A stretch of 64,000 nt of DNA, from contig NC_088295.1 in the NCBI RefSeq assembly GCF_032854445.1, positions 58,013,249 through 58,077,248 on the forward strand. The letters run 5' to 3'. The notes beneath the pieces are model-generated. The model ran no database searches. It was given only the letters and a program-made list of their open reading frames with translations, and was not told the origin of the DNA. The stretch is from Liolophura sinensis. Its lineage: Eukaryota > Mollusca > Polyplacophora > Chitonida > Chitonidae. The first letter of the stretch is position 1. Each line of letters begins with the position of its first letter. A program made the position numbers and the translations under genes. Shown here in pieces: positions 62,701 to 64,000 of the stretch.

Positions 62701-63115
62701 TCCTTTTGAATATAAACACAAAATGCATATACTATACATGTACATGTACAGGTACAAAACAGAGGATATCTTTATCAGGTTTACTCTGAATCAGCACTTC
62801 TGTACACATCAATACAGAAAAAAAATTTTTAAAATGTCAAGCCACCCTTAATTTACATTCTGTACAGCTGAAATAGTAAGCTGTCTGATGTAACAGAACA
62901 GAACAGGTTTAAACAGTCTAGCCAGTAAAGTGAACAAAAGCAGTGTTAGACAAGTTGATCCTCACTTAAGTTTTCTGTCACATAGGAAGGGTCTTCATCC
63001 AGGAAGTCCTCCAGATTGCTTGCTTCTTAGCAAGTGCTACAGTACAGTACACCAATCGGAACACCAGAAACCTGGACTGTACACATTCACGTTTAAACTC
63101 ATGCACCCACTGATT

Positions 63116-63377
63116 GCACATCTTGGTGATCTTGTACAACACCTGCATTTCACGCACATCATCAATGTCTCAATTGCTTTGGAATTTTATAATATCAGTT
63201 GGTGTTTTTAAGCGTTTCAAAAATGACAAGCTTTGGACAGATTTTTGTTAACGTGCCTTTGGCCACTAACATGAGCATATACTTCCTTGGGGACCTCCTA
63301 CAACATCTACTGTTCAAATACATCACAACTGTCTTAATCGCTCTGGAAGTTTACAATTTTAGTTGGTGCTTTTAGCT
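63116..63377. repeat. Diverged direct duplication, about 95 bp units
   Basis: 63116-63212 and 63276-63377 share, in order, CTTGG-GA-CT, TACAACA-CT, ATCA-AA-TGTCT-AAT-GCT, and a CAGTTGGTGTTTTTA versus TAGTTGGTGCTTTTA end. About 63 bases of other sequence separate them. Confidence 0.6.
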
Positions 63378-63532
63378 CATGTTGGCTCATGTTATAGGTG
63401 TGAAGGTCTGCCAGCAACCTATGGGTTTCCCCTCGGACTATGCCCCATTTCCTCCCATCACAATGCTGGCAAATGTCGCGGAGGTGAAATATTCTTGAGT
63501 ACGGCGTGAAACACTAATCAAATAAATAAACA
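63378..63532 (+). mobile_element. SINE family A, 5' truncated
   Basis: GAAGGTCTGCCAGCAACCTA, TCCCATCACAATGCTGGC, GAAATATTCTTGAGTACGGC and a CAAATAAATAAAC tail. Confidence 0.85.
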
Positions 63533-64000
63533 AATGTAGCAGTAGTGCATCTTGCCTGTTTTAAAGTTTTCATGCTACATAAATGTTATCTAATTACAAA
63601 TAAAACCCCTGGGGCTCATCATGTTCTCCACAAACCACTGTACATATAACTACGACAAGAAAATCGCACTTGCAGGCTCTTAACATATCAACATAAAACT
63701 GAGCTAGAAATCATCTCTTTTCCTTTAGCCTGACCTTATTTAATTAACTTCGACATCCATGACAGAGTGACAAGATTAACCAAACAAGGACAGGCATGGA
63801 CCATATGAAATCCTCTACCCTGACTGGACTAAGTTTGAAAGCAGTCATGGTGTTCTAAGTTTGGATTGGCTAAGAGGATTAACTGTTGACACAGGCTATT
63901 TGTTCTTGTCAGGCAGGAAAGCCAAGAGGCTAGGTTGTAGCCACAGCTTTAGTATCCAATATTGTTTAACAGCAATTCCTTGACCTTTACCTGAATAAAA
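63533..64000. other. Spacer to the window end
   Basis: Nothing identifiable. Confidence 0.4.

Overview
This is AT-rich animal nuclear DNA. The histone proteins are animal-type, the multi-exon genes have GT-AG introns, and two tRNA-derived SINE families are scattered throughout. The SINE tails (one ending in a CGTAAAACACCAATCAAATAAAT-like sequence, the other in ACGTTAAACCCCAAGCACTCACTCAC-like sequence) and the replication-type histone arrangement point to a lophotrochozoan, most likely a mollusc such as a bivalve. That taxonomic call is inference.

Region 1 (1-17.1 kb) is a histone cluster built from repeating units of about 6.0 and 6.5 kb, each holding one H3 and one H1 gene: H3 at 706, 6759 and 13229 (+), H1 at 3820 and 10784 (+). 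The third unit is rearranged. Its H1 (16907-16299) lies on the minus strand and carries a one-base homopolymer frameshift near the C-terminus. Beside it is a broken minus-strand H3 pseudogene (15450-14841). H3 promoters carry repeated CCAAT boxes and a TACAAAA box. H1 promoters share an AAACACA box and a GC-rich block. All six unbroken histone genes end in a histone 3' stem-loop; the loop of the third H3 has a mismatched stem. No H2A, H2B or H4 is present. The cluster presumably supplies replication-dependent histones.

Region 2 (17.1-25.1 kb) is spacer with SINEs and a two-exon TMEM35B-like gene (20806-22114, +), a small four-helix membrane protein.

Region 3 (25.17-27.31 kb) is a 57/58-bp minisatellite of about 36 units. 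Every unit carries a near-perfect 19-bp palindrome.

Region 4 (27.3-36.4 kb) is intergenic, with SINEs, a 425-bp MITE-like element and smaller tandem arrays.

Region 5 (36.76-42.35 kb, -) is a complete WAVE/SCAR (WASF) gene with five coding exons. All splice phases agree and it encodes 604 aa: N-terminal WAVE homology domain, proline-rich middle, and WH2-central-acidic C-terminus. The protein would drive Arp2/3 actin nucleation inside the WAVE complex.

Region 6 (42.4-64 kb) has no gene I can establish. It holds SINEs, including two nested insertions with target-site duplications, several minisatellites, very frequent TACATGTA-type palindromes, and two weak exon/ORF candidates (53193-53248 and 50529-50888, both -). 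Part of it may be 5' non-coding sequence of the WASF gene.
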